A stretch of 64,000 bases of DNA from Chloroflexota bacterium (GTDB lineage: Bacteria; Chloroflexota; Anaerolineae; Anaerolineales; UBA11579), in the NCBI GenBank assembly GCA_009391835.1, contig QWJF01000005.1, positions 1 to 64,000 on the forward strand. Reading direction: 5' to 3'. Positions within the stretch are counted from its first letter, which is position 1. Each line of letters starts with the position of its first letter. The notes beneath the pieces were generated by a model. It ran no database searches. It had not been told where the DNA came from and saw only the letters and a list, made by a program, of their open reading frames with translations. A program made the position numbers and the translations under genes. Below are positions 19,572 to 27,941 of the stretch, piece by piece.

Positions 19572-20780
19572 ATGGGCCATCTCTATGACGTAGCCATCGT
19601 CGGCGCTGGCCCGGGAGGCTCAGCCGCGGCCCATTATTTGGCGCAGTCGGGTATGGATGTGCTCCTGCTGGATAAATCAGAATTTCCCCGCGATAAAACC
19701 TGCGGCGACGGCCTCACCCCACGCGCGCTCCATATTATTTCAGATATGGGCATCTTGGATCAGGCCACCGAGGCTGGCTTTCGCATCAATGGTTTGGAAT
19801 TGCATGCCCGCGCGGGCAACAGCATGCACGTACCCATCCCCAATCATTCAGAATATCCGGACCATATGCTCGTCGTCCCCAGAGTCGGGTTGGACGATAT
19901 TATCCGCCAACGTGCTGTGAAGAGCGGCGCACACTTCGAAAGCCCCGTCCGCGTTCGCGGCCTGCAAAACCTGCCCGATCGTATCCGCATTCACACTGAT
20001 CTCTCAACAACCTTTGAGGCTCGCGTCGCCATCCTTGCCATCGGCGCCAATATGCGCCTGCTCCAGGATTTGAACATTCTGGAGCGCCCTCCCCAGATGA
20101 TTCTGGCTGCCCGCGCTTATTATGAGGGGATGAACGGATTGAACGATCGCGTGGAAGCCCATTTTGCTCATGTTCCGCTTCCGGGATATGGTTGGGTCTT
20201 TCCCATTTCAGCTACTGCGGCCAATGTGGGCATTGGCTACTGGCCCAGTAATCTTCCCTGGCGCAAAAAGTCTGCTTCAATTCGCGTCGCGATGGATAAC
20301 TTCCTCCGCAATCCCCGGCTGGCTCCGCGGCTGGAAGGCGCCAGCCAGCAGGGTCCGGTAAAAAGTTACCCGCTGCGCATTGATTTTGCAACTGCCCCAA
20401 CCTATGCGGAGCGCATCTTGTTGGTTGGTGAAACGGCTGGTTTGGTCTCTCCGCTGACTGGCGAGGGAATTGATTTTGCCCTTGAATCCGGCCAAATAGC
20501 GGCCGAATTTCTCGTAGAAACTTTTGCGCGTGGCGAATTCACTCGCAGCGCATTTGCCGCCTACGACAGTATTTTGAGGCGCAATTTTCAGAGCATTTTT
20601 CGGTTTCTGGGTTTGGCTCGCCGGCTCTATGTGAATCCCCTGCTTATGGGGCGCACAATCGCCATGTCCGAGAAGCGCCCCGAACTCAAACGTATGTTGG
20701 TCAATGTGCTCATGAGCCAGCAACACCCCGCGGGTTTGATCACACCCCATTTCCTGCGGCACATTCTTCTGGGTGTTTAG
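19572..20780 (+). CDS. Geranylgeranyl reductase family FAD-dependent oxidoreductase
   Basis: DVAIVGAGPGGSAAAHYLAQSGMDVLLLDK, CGDGLTPRAL, GYGWVFPIS, LLVGETAGLVSPLTGEGIDFALESG. Confidence 0.92.
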   Translation: MGHLYDVAIVGAGPGGSAAAHYLAQSGMDVLLLDKSEFPRDKTCGDGLTPRALHIISDMGILDQATEAGFRINGLELHARAGNSMHVPIPNHSEYPDHMLVVPRVGLDDIIRQRAVKSGAHFESPVRVRGLQNLPDRIRIHTDLSTTFEARVAILAIGANMRLLQDLNILERPPQMILAARAYYEGMNGLNDRVEAHFAHVPLPGYGWVFPISATAANVGIGYWPSNLPWRKKSASIRVAMDNFLRNPRLAPRLEGASQQGPVKSYPLRIDFATAPTYAERILLVGETAGLVSPLTGEGIDFALESGQIAAEFLVETFARGEFTRSAFAAYDSILRRNFQSIFRFLGLARRLYVNPLLMGRTIAMSEKRPELKRMLVNVLMSQQHPAGLITPHFLRHILLGV

Positions 20781-20803
20781 TTGCATTTCGATGATTGGAA
20801 CGT

Positions 20804-21358
20804 ATGTCTCACGTTGAAATTAAGTTTGCCACGCAGAACGATGCAAAATTGTTGTCTGAGATGGGTGCCCGCGCCTTTCTGTCAGCCTTTGCCGACCAAA
20901 ACGATCCAGACGAAATCGCCTCTTATGTGAAGCACAATTTTGCATTCGATCAGATACACACTGAGGTAAAGGATCCAGATTCAACATTTTTGCTGGCCTA
21001 TCGCGAGCATCAACCCCTTGCTTATGCGAAGCTAAAACAAGGGCAAAGTCCCGAAGTGGTGAATGTTTCCAACCCGATTGAATTGGAACGGATTTATGTC
21101 GAGCCAACTAGCATTGGTGGTGGCATTGGTTCGGAATTGCTGTTGGCTTGCATTCGAGAAGCCAAAAGCCGCGGTTTTGAAGGTATCTGGCTGGGGGTTT
21201 GGGAAAAGAATCCCCAGGCTATTCGTTTCTACGAAAGAAACCACTTCAAGAAGGTTGGCGAGCATACCTTTATGCTGGGCAGTGAGGCCCAAACCGACAT
21301 TTTGATGCAACGCCCGATCAACCCATCCGCTCCACCCGAAAGGAATAATCTTCGATGA
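20804..21358 (+). CDS. GNAT family N-acetyltransferase
   Basis: LERIYVEPTSIGGGIGSELLLACIREAKSRGFEGIWLGVWEKNPQAIRFYERNHF. Confidence 0.9.
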   Translation: MSHVEIKFATQNDAKLLSEMGARAFLSAFADQNDPDEIASYVKHNFAFDQIHTEVKDPDSTFLLAYREHQPLAYAKLKQGQSPEVVNVSNPIELERIYVEPTSIGGGIGSELLLACIREAKSRGFEGIWLGVWEKNPQAIRFYERNHFKKVGEHTFMLGSEAQTDILMQRPINPSAPPERNNLR

Positions 21359-22590
21359 AATCTGATCTCCTCGCCCTCATGAGGGATGCCAACTTGGATG
21401 CGCTTCTGGTTCTTGGGGATGCCCTCCACAATCCCGCGATGGTGTATTTCACCGGTGTCGCCCACGTCACAGAAGCAGCGCTTGTCCTCAAGCGGGGCGA
21501 GGATCCGATCCTTTTCTTCAATCCGATGGAACGTGATGAGGCCGCATCCACCGGCCTCCAAACCAAGGGCTTTGCGCCATACGACTATCGTAAACTCTTC
21601 GAAGAGAGTGGCAACAATGCCCAGTTGGCCAAAGCTCGCCTCTTGCAGCTTGCCCTCACGGATGTTGATCTCACCTCTGGCCGCGTTGCCGTTTACGGGC
21701 AGCGCGATACCAGTGAATCCTTTGGTCTGCTAACCGCGCTCGAAGAGCTCATGCCCAGTCTTGAAATCGTCAGCGATTATGCCGACCCGGTGCTGCTCCA
21801 CGCCCGCTCCACCAAAGATGAGGGTGAAATTGCCGAGATGCGCAAGATCGGCGAACAAACCACCGAGGTGGTTGCCCAGGTAGCCGATTATCTAGCCAGC
21901 CAACGCGCAAAAGAGGGCATTTTGGTCAACGCAGAGGGTCAGCCCATTACCGTTGGGAATGTCAAGAGCCATATCTTCCTGTGGCTCGCCGAGCGGGGTC
22001 TGGATAATCCCCACGGCACGATTTTTGCCCCGGGCGCTGAGGGAGGTGTCCCCCATAGCACAGGCAGCCCGGATGCCCTGTTGCGTCTCGGCGAACCTAT
22101 CGTCTTCGATATTTTTCCCGTCCAGGCGGGTGGTGGCTACTATTTTGATTTCACGCGCACCTGGTGCCTCGGCCACGCCACCGATGAAGCTCAATCCCTG
22201 TACGAAGATGTTCGCTATGTGTACGACACCATTATGCGCGAACTTAAAATGGATCAGCTTTGTTCCCTCTACCAGGACCGCACCTGCGACCTGTTCGCTG
22301 AACGCGGCCACCCCACGGTCAAAGAGGATCCTCAAACCGAGGTCGGTTTTGTCCACGGTTTGGCCCACGGGCTCGGTTTGGATGTTCATGAGGCGCCCCG
22401 CTTATCCCGCGATGCCACCGAGCGCGATCTGCTTCGCGCCGGCTCAGTGGTCACCATCGAGCCCGGGCTTTACTACCCAGAACGGGGCCTCGGTTGCCGC
22501 CTGGAGGATGCTGTCTATGTGCGCCCCGACGGCAAAATGGAGGTTCTCGCCCCATATCCGCTGGATTTGGTCATTCCCCTTAAATCCTAG
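21355..22590 (+). CDS. M24 family metallopeptidase (Xaa-Pro aminopeptidase-like)
   Basis: Creatinase-like N-terminus and M24 motifs (FDFTRTWCLG, VHGLAHGLGLDVHE, VVTIEPGLYYP, GCRLEDAVYV). ATGA overlap with the upstream gene. Confidence 0.92.
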   Translation: MKSDLLALMRDANLDALLVLGDALHNPAMVYFTGVAHVTEAALVLKRGEDPILFFNPMERDEAASTGLQTKGFAPYDYRKLFEESGNNAQLAKARLLQLALTDVDLTSGRVAVYGQRDTSESFGLLTALEELMPSLEIVSDYADPVLLHARSTKDEGEIAEMRKIGEQTTEVVAQVADYLASQRAKEGILVNAEGQPITVGNVKSHIFLWLAERGLDNPHGTIFAPGAEGGVPHSTGSPDALLRLGEPIVFDIFPVQAGGGYYFDFTRTWCLGHATDEAQSLYEDVRYVYDTIMRELKMDQLCSLYQDRTCDLFAERGHPTVKEDPQTEVGFVHGLAHGLGLDVHEAPRLSRDATERDLLRAGSVVTIEPGLYYPERGLGCRLEDAVYVRPDGKMEVLAPYPLDLVIPLKS

Positions 22591-22631
22591 AAAGTGCCTC
22601 CGCTCACCAGCAGGGATGTACAATAGTTGTT

Positions 22632-23717
22632 ATGTCCCCTGAAGCCAAACTTGCCCCCGCCCGCATCCTGGGCATCGAGACCTCGTGCGACGAGACTGCT
22701 GTTGCCGTAGTCGAAGATGGCCGCCGCGCACTATCCAATGTAGTGGCATCTCAAGCCGAGTTGCATGCGGAATATGGCGGTGTCTTTCCTGAAGTCGCAT
22801 CCCGCCAACACGTAAAAGTTATTGATGCGGTTCTTGAGGCAGCCCTTAAGCAGGCCCACCTCGAACTGGCCGATGTGGACGCTATCGCTGTCACGCGTGG
22901 CCCGGGCCTTCCTGGCTCGTTGGTGGTTGGTCTAAACATGGCCAAAGGCCTGGCGCTCGGCAGCGGAAAACCCCTCTACGGCATCAATCACATTGAGGGC
23001 CACCTTTATTCCGCTTGGGTCCAACTCGAAGAAAGTCAAAAGCACCAAGAGCCAAAGTTCCCGCTCCTTGCCCTCGTCGTTTCTGGTGGCCACACCGAGC
23101 TCATTATTATGCGTGATCACTTGCGCTATGAACGCCTCGGTGGCACGCTGGACGATGCCGCCGGGGAGGCCTTCGACAAAATCGCCCGCCTCATGGGCCT
23201 TGGCTATCCGGGCGGCCCGGCTATTCAAAAAGCGGCCGAGGGTGGCAAGCCGGATGCCTTTAATTTCCCTCGCGCCTGGCTGGATGGCACCTGGAATTTT
23301 TCCTTCAGCGGCCTCAAAACCGCCGTGCTGCATCAAGTTCGTGAACTGGCGCCCCGCTCGATGCAGGATGCGCTGCCCCTCCCCGATATGCCGGATACGC
23401 GCCTACCGATCGCCAATTTAGCCGCCAGCTTCCAGGCCGCAGTCGTCGATGTTCTGGTCGGCAAAACCAAAGCGGCTGCCGAAGCCTTCAAGGCCAAACA
23501 TATCCTCGTTGCTGGCGGCGTTTCAGCCAATCAAGCCCTCAGAGAGGGCATCCAGGAAGCCGTGGACATCCCTGTGCATTTGCCCCCCCTCGCGCTTTGC
23601 ACCGACAACGCAGCCATGATCGCCGTGGCTGGCTACTACCGCCACGCCCTCGCCCGACCCGACGACCTCAACATCGACGTTTCCCCTGGCTGGCTAATCG
23701 AATCACTCCAAATCTAA
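22632..23717 (+). CDS. tsaD: tRNA N6-adenosine threonylcarbamoyltransferase
   Basis: ILGIETSCDETAVAVVEDG, HLYSAW, VVSGGHTELI, GGVSANQALRE, CTDNAAMIA. Confidence 0.97.
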   Translation: MSPEAKLAPARILGIETSCDETAVAVVEDGRRALSNVVASQAELHAEYGGVFPEVASRQHVKVIDAVLEAALKQAHLELADVDAIAVTRGPGLPGSLVVGLNMAKGLALGSGKPLYGINHIEGHLYSAWVQLEESQKHQEPKFPLLALVVSGGHTELIIMRDHLRYERLGGTLDDAAGEAFDKIARLMGLGYPGGPAIQKAAEGGKPDAFNFPRAWLDGTWNFSFSGLKTAVLHQVRELAPRSMQDALPLPDMPDTRLPIANLAASFQAAVVDVLVGKTKAAAEAFKAKHILVAGGVSANQALREGIQEAVDIPVHLPPLALCTDNAAMIAVAGYYRHALARPDDLNIDVSPGWLIESLQI

Positions 23718-23766
23718 AATCAGATTTTTTGCAGATGTCTTAAAACGGCAGTCAATCCTCCGATCC

Positions 23767-23795
23767 TTGACATAGAATAAATGTTCTAATACAAT
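23767..23795 (+). promoter_or_regulatory. Sigma70 promoter of the PolB operon with an embedded LexA-like box
   Basis: TTGACA (23767-23772), 17-bp spacer, TACAAT (23790-23795). The spacer contains TAGAATAAATGTTCTA (23773-23788). Confidence 0.8.
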
Positions 23796-23796
23796 G

Positions 23797-23818
23797 CTTT
23801 GTACTCACAGGTACAAAG
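23797..23818. repeat. Perfect inverted repeat CTTTGTAC-TCACAG-GTACAAAG abutting the ATG
   Basis: 8/8 bp dyad ending 1 nt before the start codon at 23819. Confidence 0.75.
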
Positions 23819-24415
23819 ATGGCGTATCGCTCAAAGTCACTATCCCGCCCCACGGCCCAAATTCAAACCTTGCATCGCTGGCTGCCGCAAGTGCGCGCTG
23901 GCCAAATATATTTGCTGGTTGGCCCCGCAGGATTGGTTGGCCCCATAGCCCAGGAACTTACCCATCATTTCGCCATCCGCGGCGCCGTCCGCGTCCTGCT
24001 CGGCGGCAATCGCTTCTCTCTGGAGCGTCTCCCCCTTCTATTAGGCGATCGCGGCAATCAGATCTACGAAATCCTCGATCGAATTCAGGTGAGCCGTGGT
24101 GAAACCTGCTACCAGTTGCTTCATGCCCTTGAAAAAACGCCTCGCGATAGCATCCCCTTTATCCTCACCGATGCCCTGGAGACTCTTTATGAAGATGGCC
24201 TCACCCTCATTGAGGTCGAGCGCGTACTGCGTGATAGTCTCGCCAATTTGCGCCAAATCAGCGAATCTGCTCCTGTGCTACTGAGCGCCGCCCACCGTCC
24301 TGATCGCCCTGGATTACTGGAAACTTTGATTGAGGCTGTCGATCATGTCATCGAAGTGCGCCCCAACCAGCCCCTTGCAACTCCCCAGCAGTTGCCTTTG
24401 CTTCCGAACGCCTGA
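23819..24415 (+). CDS. RecA/RadA-superfamily-like protein with a degenerate Walker A, first gene of the PolB operon
   Basis: GQIYLLVGPAGLVGPIAQEL (P-loop position lacks GKT/S), VRVLLGGNRFSLERLPLLLG, IPFILTDALETLYEDGLTLIEVERVLRDSLANLRQISESAPVLLSAA (Walker B-like region). Confidence 0.6.
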   Translation: MAYRSKSLSRPTAQIQTLHRWLPQVRAGQIYLLVGPAGLVGPIAQELTHHFAIRGAVRVLLGGNRFSLERLPLLLGDRGNQIYEILDRIQVSRGETCYQLLHALEKTPRDSIPFILTDALETLYEDGLTLIEVERVLRDSLANLRQISESAPVLLSAAHRPDRPGLLETLIEAVDHVIEVRPNQPLATPQQLPLLPNA

Positions 24416-24780
24416 TGGGCCACACACTCCCGACCATCACCGGTCACTTCGACCGCTTTCTCACCCATCTCTCGGCATTTCGGCGTGCGTTGCGTCGCTC
24501 CGATCAACTTTCCTTGGATACCCTGCTCGGCGAAGCCAAGCAACATACGCCTGCCGCGAGTTATGCCGCCAATGTGGTCCCCGGCGTCACATTTTTGCTC
24601 TGCCTCTTGCTTGAAAAACACAAGCAGATGGAACGCCATGAGGTGGAGTTCGAAAATCTGCGCAGGGAGTTTCGCCTTGAACTGGAGAAAGTGCGTGGAG
24701 AGTTCGAGCTCCTGCGTGCCAAAGAGCGCACCAAATACTTTCTAAAGGGTATCGAAGTTGGCCATCAGCAAAACCCGTGA
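24415..24780 (+). CDS. Small helical/coiled-coil protein of unknown function in the PolB operon
   Basis: 121 aa. Starts within TGATG of the upstream stop. C-terminal coiled coil EKHKQMERHEVEFENLRREFRLELEKVRGEFELLRAKER. Confidence 0.7.
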   Translation: MGHTLPTITGHFDRFLTHLSAFRRALRRSDQLSLDTLLGEAKQHTPAASYAANVVPGVTFLLCLLLEKHKQMERHEVEFENLRREFRLELEKVRGEFELLRAKERTKYFLKGIEVGHQQNP

Positions 24781-27058
24781 AACCACGGGTTGGCTGCTCG
24801 ATATCTATGCCGATCCGCGTGATGGCGCCGTTGTCTGGTTCATTGAGCAGAGCGGTGCCCGCCTTCGCCTAACCCACCAATTTCCGATCACATTCTATGC
24901 TGCGGGTTCGTCTGAGCAGTTGCGTGCTGCTTGGAAGTATCTGCGTAGGTCCTGGCCTGCTGTTCAGCTTGGTAAAGAGGTTCAAAAGGAGCTCTTTGAT
25001 GGGTTGACCGACGTACTCGCCATTAAAGTCCCCAATCCGGCAGTCCAGCCGCGCGTATTTCATAAACTCCACGATCTGTTTCCTGAGCTTGAATACTACA
25101 ACGCAAATCTTTCCCTCCCCCTGCTTTTTCATAGCCTCCATGATGTGTATCCTCTGGCTCTTTGCAAGATCATTGTGGATTCATCCCATCATCTCCTACA
25201 TATCCAGTCCCTTGACAACCGCTGGGAACTCAAAGCATCAGCACCTCCACTCCGAATTTTGCATATCAGGCCGGATACCAACCCAAGCCATGCGATACCC
25301 ACCCAGCTTGAACTGAAACATGCTGACTTGGAGCAAATTCTTTTTACTTCGGATCCCGCTGGCTTGCTTCGCCAGCTTAACACCATCATTGAAGAGTACG
25401 ATCCGGATTTGATCGCCACGCTTTATGGGGATAAGTGGCTTTTTCCCCATCTGTTTGAAATATCAAAGCAAACCGGTGTTCCTTTCAATCCCAATCGAGA
25501 TAAACACCGCGTCCCCATCCGGGTGAAGGAAAACACGTTCAGTAGTTACGGGCGCGTCGTTCACCGTGACAGTCAGACCCTTTTGCTGGGCCGCATCCAT
25601 ATTGATCCTCGCAACTCAATGGCTTTTGAAGATACTGGATTAATTGGAACCTTAGAGCAATCCAAGATTACGGGCTTGCCCATACAAAACATGTCTCGCC
25701 GCAGCCCGGGCGGTGGCTTCACGGCAATGCAAGTGCGTGAGGCGCTGCGCAACAATGTCCTCGTTCCCTTAAACAAGAAGCAGCGCGAACGCTATCAAAG
25801 CGCGTATAGCATGGTGCGGGCCGATAACGGTGGCATCATCTTTCAACCGATTATTGGATTGCATCGCGATGTGGCAGAGATTGATTTCTTCTCAATGTAT
25901 CCGAGCCTCATGGCTCGCTGGAACGTTTCTGCGGAAACAGTAGGCGTCGTGGGAGAGGAAACCTATATCGTTCCTGGCATTGATCGCCCTATTAATCAGG
26001 ATCGGCGCGGCGTGGTGCCTGCTATCTTGCAGCCGGTACTTGAAAAGCGCAGGATCGCAAAGCAAAAGGTCAGGGGTGGCAAGCTCGAGCCAGAAGAGCA
26101 GGAATTAATGGAATCGGTGAACGCCTCGCTAAAATGGCTCGGTTGGGTTTCCTACGGCTATCAGGGCTTTAGCGGCAATCGCATTGGCAGCATTGAAGCT
26201 CATGAGTCCATCAACGCCATCAGCCGTGAGCTTATTCTTCGTGCCAAAGAGGCCGCTGAGGATATGGATTTCGAAGTCTTACATATGTATGTGGATAGCC
26301 TCTTTGTAGCCCAACCCGGCAAGCATCTCGTGGAGGAGTTTGAGCCCCTAATCCAGGAAATGCAGCGGCGTACGGAATTAAAGCTTGATCTTGAGGGCGT
26401 CTTCCGCTGGCTCGCTTTCCTCCCATCCAAGCAAGATGAACGCCTGCCCGTACCCAATTGTTACTTCGGCGCTTTTTACGATGGGCGCGTTAAATGCCGT
26501 GGCATTATGGCTCGCCGGAGTGATACTCCGCTCTTTGTGCAGGAAGTGCAACTGCGTGCGATCGAAATGATGGCCCGTACAAAGGATTTCGACAAACTTC
26601 CCACACTATTGCCCAAGTTGGTTAGCTATTTCCGTCACGAATTTGTGCGCCTACACGAGGGCGAGGTTGAGAAATCGAAACTGGTGATTGCCCAGAATCT
26701 GAGCAAAAACCTCGACGATTACAAAGTCCATTCCGCCGGCGCTCGTGCTGCACTGCAACTCAAAAAACTGGGCAAATCTGTAGGTGCTGGACAGGTTGTT
26801 CGTTATTTGCGCACTCGTGGCGAATTCAATGTGCTTGCCTGGGATTTGGCGCTCACAGGTCAGACTTTTCTTCCGGACCATGATTGGTACGCCGATAGCT
26901 TGCTCCGCGCAGCCCACGAAGTGCTGCAATCTTTTGGGATTGAGAAAGAAATTCTCCGGGATTGGCTAGCCGGGCATTCAACCTACTATCAACCTGAAGA
27001 TTATGTGGCGGCTCCCAAAAGCGGTCTTCCCCTCCTCAGTTACTCCCCACTAGATTGA
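24758..27058 (+). CDS. Divergent family-B DNA polymerase
   Basis: 766 aa, TTG start. Motif A VAEIDFFSMYPSLMARW, motif B-like LKWLGWVSYGYQGFSGNRIGS, motif C MYVDSLFV, KxY-like region CYFGAFYDGRVKCRGIMARRSDTPLFV. Confidence 0.9.
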   Translation: MAISKTRETTGWLLDIYADPRDGAVVWFIEQSGARLRLTHQFPITFYAAGSSEQLRAAWKYLRRSWPAVQLGKEVQKELFDGLTDVLAIKVPNPAVQPRVFHKLHDLFPELEYYNANLSLPLLFHSLHDVYPLALCKIIVDSSHHLLHIQSLDNRWELKASAPPLRILHIRPDTNPSHAIPTQLELKHADLEQILFTSDPAGLLRQLNTIIEEYDPDLIATLYGDKWLFPHLFEISKQTGVPFNPNRDKHRVPIRVKENTFSSYGRVVHRDSQTLLLGRIHIDPRNSMAFEDTGLIGTLEQSKITGLPIQNMSRRSPGGGFTAMQVREALRNNVLVPLNKKQRERYQSAYSMVRADNGGIIFQPIIGLHRDVAEIDFFSMYPSLMARWNVSAETVGVVGEETYIVPGIDRPINQDRRGVVPAILQPVLEKRRIAKQKVRGGKLEPEEQELMESVNASLKWLGWVSYGYQGFSGNRIGSIEAHESINAISRELILRAKEAAEDMDFEVLHMYVDSLFVAQPGKHLVEEFEPLIQEMQRRTELKLDLEGVFRWLAFLPSKQDERLPVPNCYFGAFYDGRVKCRGIMARRSDTPLFVQEVQLRAIEMMARTKDFDKLPTLLPKLVSYFRHEFVRLHEGEVEKSKLVIAQNLSKNLDDYKVHSAGARAALQLKKLGKSVGAGQVVRYLRTRGEFNVLAWDLALTGQTFLPDHDWYADSLLRAAHEVLQSFGIEKEILRDWLAGHSTYYQPEDYVAAPKSGLPLLSYSPLD

Positions 27059-27107
27059 TTCAACCCGAAAAGACCCGCATCTCACGCGCTTTCCCCATTA
27101 ACCCCTA

Positions 27108-27137
27108 CCGCACCCGAATAAGCTATCCTGGGTGCGG
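27108..27137. repeat. Inverted repeat CCGCACCC-N14-GGGTGCGG after the PolB gene
   Basis: 8-bp perfect stem, no U-tract. May be a transcript-end structure. Confidence 0.45.
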
Positions 27138-27243
27138 CGGGTAGTGAGGAGGAGATCTCAACTATTCTTAATTATAGACACGCGATTTAGAGGAATCTGA
27201 GGGTTTCGTGAGGGGAAAATGAGTGCACTTTTGGCTTTTTTCG

Positions 27244-27861
27244 CTATGCCAGCGTGGCCAGTAGCTCTGCCTCGCTGATTGGCCCTTCACGCAGCACCTT
27301 GGGCATCTCTCCCATCATATCCACCACCGTGGAGGGCACTCCCCTCGGCGCGGTGCCCCCATCCACCACCAGATGCGCTCTTCCCTCCAGCTGTGCCAAC
27401 ACCTCGACCGCTGTTGACGCATTGGCCTCCCCCGAACGGTTCGCAGAAGTCACTCCCATCGGTCCAGCCGCCTTCAAAAGCGCCAAAGCGAAAGGATGGT
27501 CGGGCACCCGCACGCCGATACTTTCCCCAGCCGCCAGCGCCTCCGGCACTCGTTGATTGCGTGGCAGCACCAACGTCAACGGCCCGGGCCAGAACCGCCG
27601 CGCTAACCGCATGGCCGCCTCGCTGGGTGCCTCCGCAATTTGATTCAGGGCGTCAGCCTCGGAGATCAATACTGCGATAGCCTTCGTATGCTCTCGACCC
27701 TTGATGCGGTAAAGGCGCCGGATACTATCCTCGTCAAAAGCCAACGCCCCAAGTCCATAAACCGTATCCGTGGGAAAGGCCACTACCCCGCCTTGCTGGA
27801 GAACGTCCACGGCGTGCGAAATGGTATTTTTGGCCTCGGCGGAAAGTAACGTGGTCTTCAT
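27244..27861 (-). CDS. tsaC: L-threonylcarbamoyladenylate synthase (Sua5/YciO/YrdC family)
   Basis: GGVVAFPTDTVYGLGALAFDEDSIRRLYRIKGRE, FWPGPLTLVLPR, VGVRVPDHPFAL-like segment, VTSANRSGE. Confidence 0.93.
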   Translation of the reverse strand: MKTTLLSAEAKNTISHAVDVLQQGGVVAFPTDTVYGLGALAFDEDSIRRLYRIKGREHTKAIAVLISEADALNQIAEAPSEAAMRLARRFWPGPLTLVLPRNQRVPEALAAGESIGVRVPDHPFALALLKAAGPMGVTSANRSGEANASTAVEVLAQLEGRAHLVVDGGTAPRGVPSTVVDMMGEMPKVLREGPISEAELLATLA

Positions 27862-27941
27862 AAAGGGGAACCGGCCTATCATAGCACGGTGTCCCTCCAT
27901 GAAGCTATGCGGACAAAGTCAAAACTGGCAAATCTTAATAA

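Noticed and set aside
23767-27058. PolB cassette as part of a phage or mobile element
   Set aside because: No integrase, transposase, capsid gene, tRNA junction or terminal repeat nearby. The flanks are housekeeping genes (tsaD, tsaC).
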